A stretch of 22,837 nucleotides of DNA from Bacteroidales bacterium (GTDB lineage Bacteria; Bacteroidota; Bacteroidia; Bacteroidales; UBA932): NCBI GenBank assembly GCA_023227835.1, contig JALOCI010000046.1, forward strand, positions 1 through 22,837. The letters run 5' to 3'. The position numbers and the translations under genes are program-made. The notes under the pieces are model-generated. The model was not told the DNA's origin and did no database searches. It saw only the letters and a list, made by a program, of their open reading frames with translations. This document shows, piece after piece, positions 21,598 through 22,837 of the stretch (position 1 is its first letter; each line of letters starts with the position of its first letter).

Positions 21598-22837
21598 TTA
21601 TTTAAGTCTCTCAAATGTGTAACCCAATCTCTTAAGCTTCTTTATAATTAATCCGAGCTGGTCATACAACTTGTCGCTTCTGGATTCCTGGACTCCCGGG
21701 TGAATCAATATTATCGCCCCGTTCAGCCCTTTCTCCTTTTCAAAGGTAAAAAGTTTATCAATTAGCTCCTTGCTGCTTTTGTAACTTTTCATGTCCGGCG
21801 TAGTGTAGTCTGCCGGAGTAGCAGTTCCAGGAGTATAGTTAATAGTCCTGAGTCCTGCCCTTGCGGCTACCTCTACAGATTCAGCATTATAGTGTTCGTA
21901 TGGAGGAAGGAACCACAAAGCATCTGATGGTTTGATGCCGAATTTCGACAGCTCCCGATAGTTTCGGTCAAGATCCGTAATAAGACTGTCAGGTGTCACA
22001 AGTCTCTCTCTCTTGCTTCCCCATTGTGCATACAATATATGCCTGTCTGAATGACCTCCGACAAAATGGCCTTGTTTCACAATTTTTGCAATTAGCTCTT
22101 TCATGCTATCCATTCTCAGGAAGTTACCCGTAAAAAAGAATGATCCTTTTATTTTATTGGTTTCAAGGGCCTTTAGTATTGTCTCTCCGCCCTGAAACAT
22201 TGAATCAGCAGAGAAAATCAAATAGATAGTCTTTTTGTCGGGATTAATCCTTACAATTGCACCATACGGATCTTTTTCAACTTTTATATCCTTATCATTC
22301 TGCTTTTTATAATCATTTCCCTCTGACTCCATAGCAGAGAAATAATATGTCAGGCCGGCAGTACCATCCATGGTAGGCTCATTTGATGAATAATCCCCTA
22401 TATCATCATGGTAAACAGCCTTGCCATTGTTAAAAAGCACATAACTGTCAGGCTTTCGCAAAGCCCCTCCTGCTCTCTCATGGAAAAGGTCATAATAAAT
22501 AGGTCCATCCACAAGTCCTCCGACTGTAAGATCTCCATTTACCTGTGTATATGAAGAGTGTGGCGAGTCCGGATAATCTCCTCCTTCCGGGTAACCGACA
22601 ATCATTGAGGTACCCCATGGATTGCAACCGAATAACCAGTCTCTCAATGCCATCTCCATTTCAAGATAAGTACTATCATTAGTCACTTTCCTGTAAAGAT
22701 GTGCCTGTGTTATGGCAGCTGAGACCAGATTGTTTGAACACCAGAGGAACGGCACGCCATAAATGAAAGGATCATCTGCCGCTCTTTTTTTCAGGCTTTC
22801 AAGACCCGCTTTCATAAATGCAATATATTTATCACTA
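21598..22837 (-). CDS. GH9 glycoside hydrolase fused to polysaccharide-deacetylase-like domain, partial
   Basis: The frame is open through the ATG at 22815 to the right edge, so the N-terminal part, including most of the GH9 catalytic domain, is missing. What is seen is the end of GH9, with WLFGCNPWGTSMIVG, a His-containing PHSSYTQ loop and DYSSNEPTMDGTAG, where Glu146 (counted from the ATG at 22815) is the likely acid catalyst. A NodB/CE4-type domain begins at about 195. In that domain motif 1 (usually TFDDG) is FSADS, motif 2 HSDRH (255-259) is intact, and motif 3 (RPPY) is LPPY (303-306); the end is ILIHPGVQ. The changes in motifs 1 and 3 may alter catalysis. I recall similar changes in related Bacteroides fusions, but cannot confirm. 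Probably an extracytoplasmic cellulose or beta-glucan enzyme; the signal peptide is outside the window. Confidence 0.85.
   Translation of the reverse strand, partial: SDKYIAFMKAGLESLKKRAADDPFIYGVPFLWCSNNLVSAAITQAHLYRKVTNDSTYLEMEMALRDWLFGCNPWGTSMIVGYPEGGDYPDSPHSSYTQVNGDLTVGGLVDGPIYYDLFHERAGGALRKPDSYVLFNNGKAVYHDDIGDYSSNEPTMDGTAGLTYYFSAMESEGNDYKKQNDKDIKVEKDPYGAIVRINPDKKTIYLIFSADSMFQGGETILKALETNKIKGSFFFTGNFLRMDSMKELIAKIVKQGHFVGGHSDRHILYAQWGSKRERLVTPDSLITDLDRNYRELSKFGIKPSDALWFLPPYEHYNAESVEVAARAGLRTINYTPGTATPADYTTPDMKSYKSSKELIDKLFTFEKEKGLNGAIILIHPGVQESRSDKLYDQLGLIIKKLKRLGYTFERLK

Overview
The window looks like chromosomal DNA of an anaerobic or facultatively anaerobic member of Bacteroidota, probably Bacteroidales. 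The evidence is a ~1,095-residue SecA, an electron-bifurcating NfnAB pair, a GH9 plus polysaccharide-deacetylase-type fusion, 6-bladed beta-propeller lipoproteins, little Shine-Dalgarno sequence, and several matches to the Bacteroides-type promoter (TTTG, about 19-21 nt, TAnnTTTG). I see no transposase, integrase, phage gene, CRISPR array or rRNA. Genus cannot be fixed from the sequence alone.

Layout from left to right. (1) 1-704 (+) is the 3' part of an actin-like ATPase gene, cut by the left edge, with an odd C-terminus. It ends at a bidirectional hairpin. (2) 5877-793 (-) is a compact run secA, lpdA, bactofilin. (3) mnmC-like (5961-6677, +) is divergent from secA and convergent with a glutaminyl cyclotransferase gene that overlaps the end of pyrG (9117-6698, -). 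(4) An acyl-ACP thioesterase (9231-9950, +) is divergent from pyrG and convergent with a GNAT acetyltransferase, mgsA pair (10877-9963, -), and a shared hairpin sits over the mgsA stop. (5) 11919-10990 (-) is an exported thioredoxin-fold protein with a one-cysteine active site. (6) 16230-12064 (-) is a four-gene set: TorF-type putative porin, ammonium transporter, sensor kinase, NarL-type response regulator. (7) The largest gap between the principal genes, about 390 bases, lies at 16231-16622. It holds candidate promoters, a 6-2-6 inverted repeat and a 26-codon lipoprotein-like mini-ORF, just before a beta-propeller lipoprotein (16623-17750, +). (8) On the minus strand follow the initiator tRNA (17880-17808) with its own consensus promoter and terminator, hisS, nfnB, nfnA, and a partial GH9/deacetylase fusion running off the right edge.

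Most genes are housekeeping: protein export, the E3 subunit of 2-oxoacid dehydrogenases, CTP synthesis, wobble-uridine modification, fatty acid release, the methylglyoxal bypass, His-tRNA charging and translation initiation. The most coherent accessory unit is the porin/Amt/two-component operon. I infer it to be an outer- and inner-membrane ammonium uptake route packaged with its own regulator. NfnAB links the NADH, NADPH and ferredoxin pools. No clear novel defence or mobile system is visible. The points most worth a second look are the actin-like C-terminus, the lipoprotein mini-ORF, the Amt-linked regulator with its upstream inverted repeat, and the two proteins whose catalytic motifs are altered.
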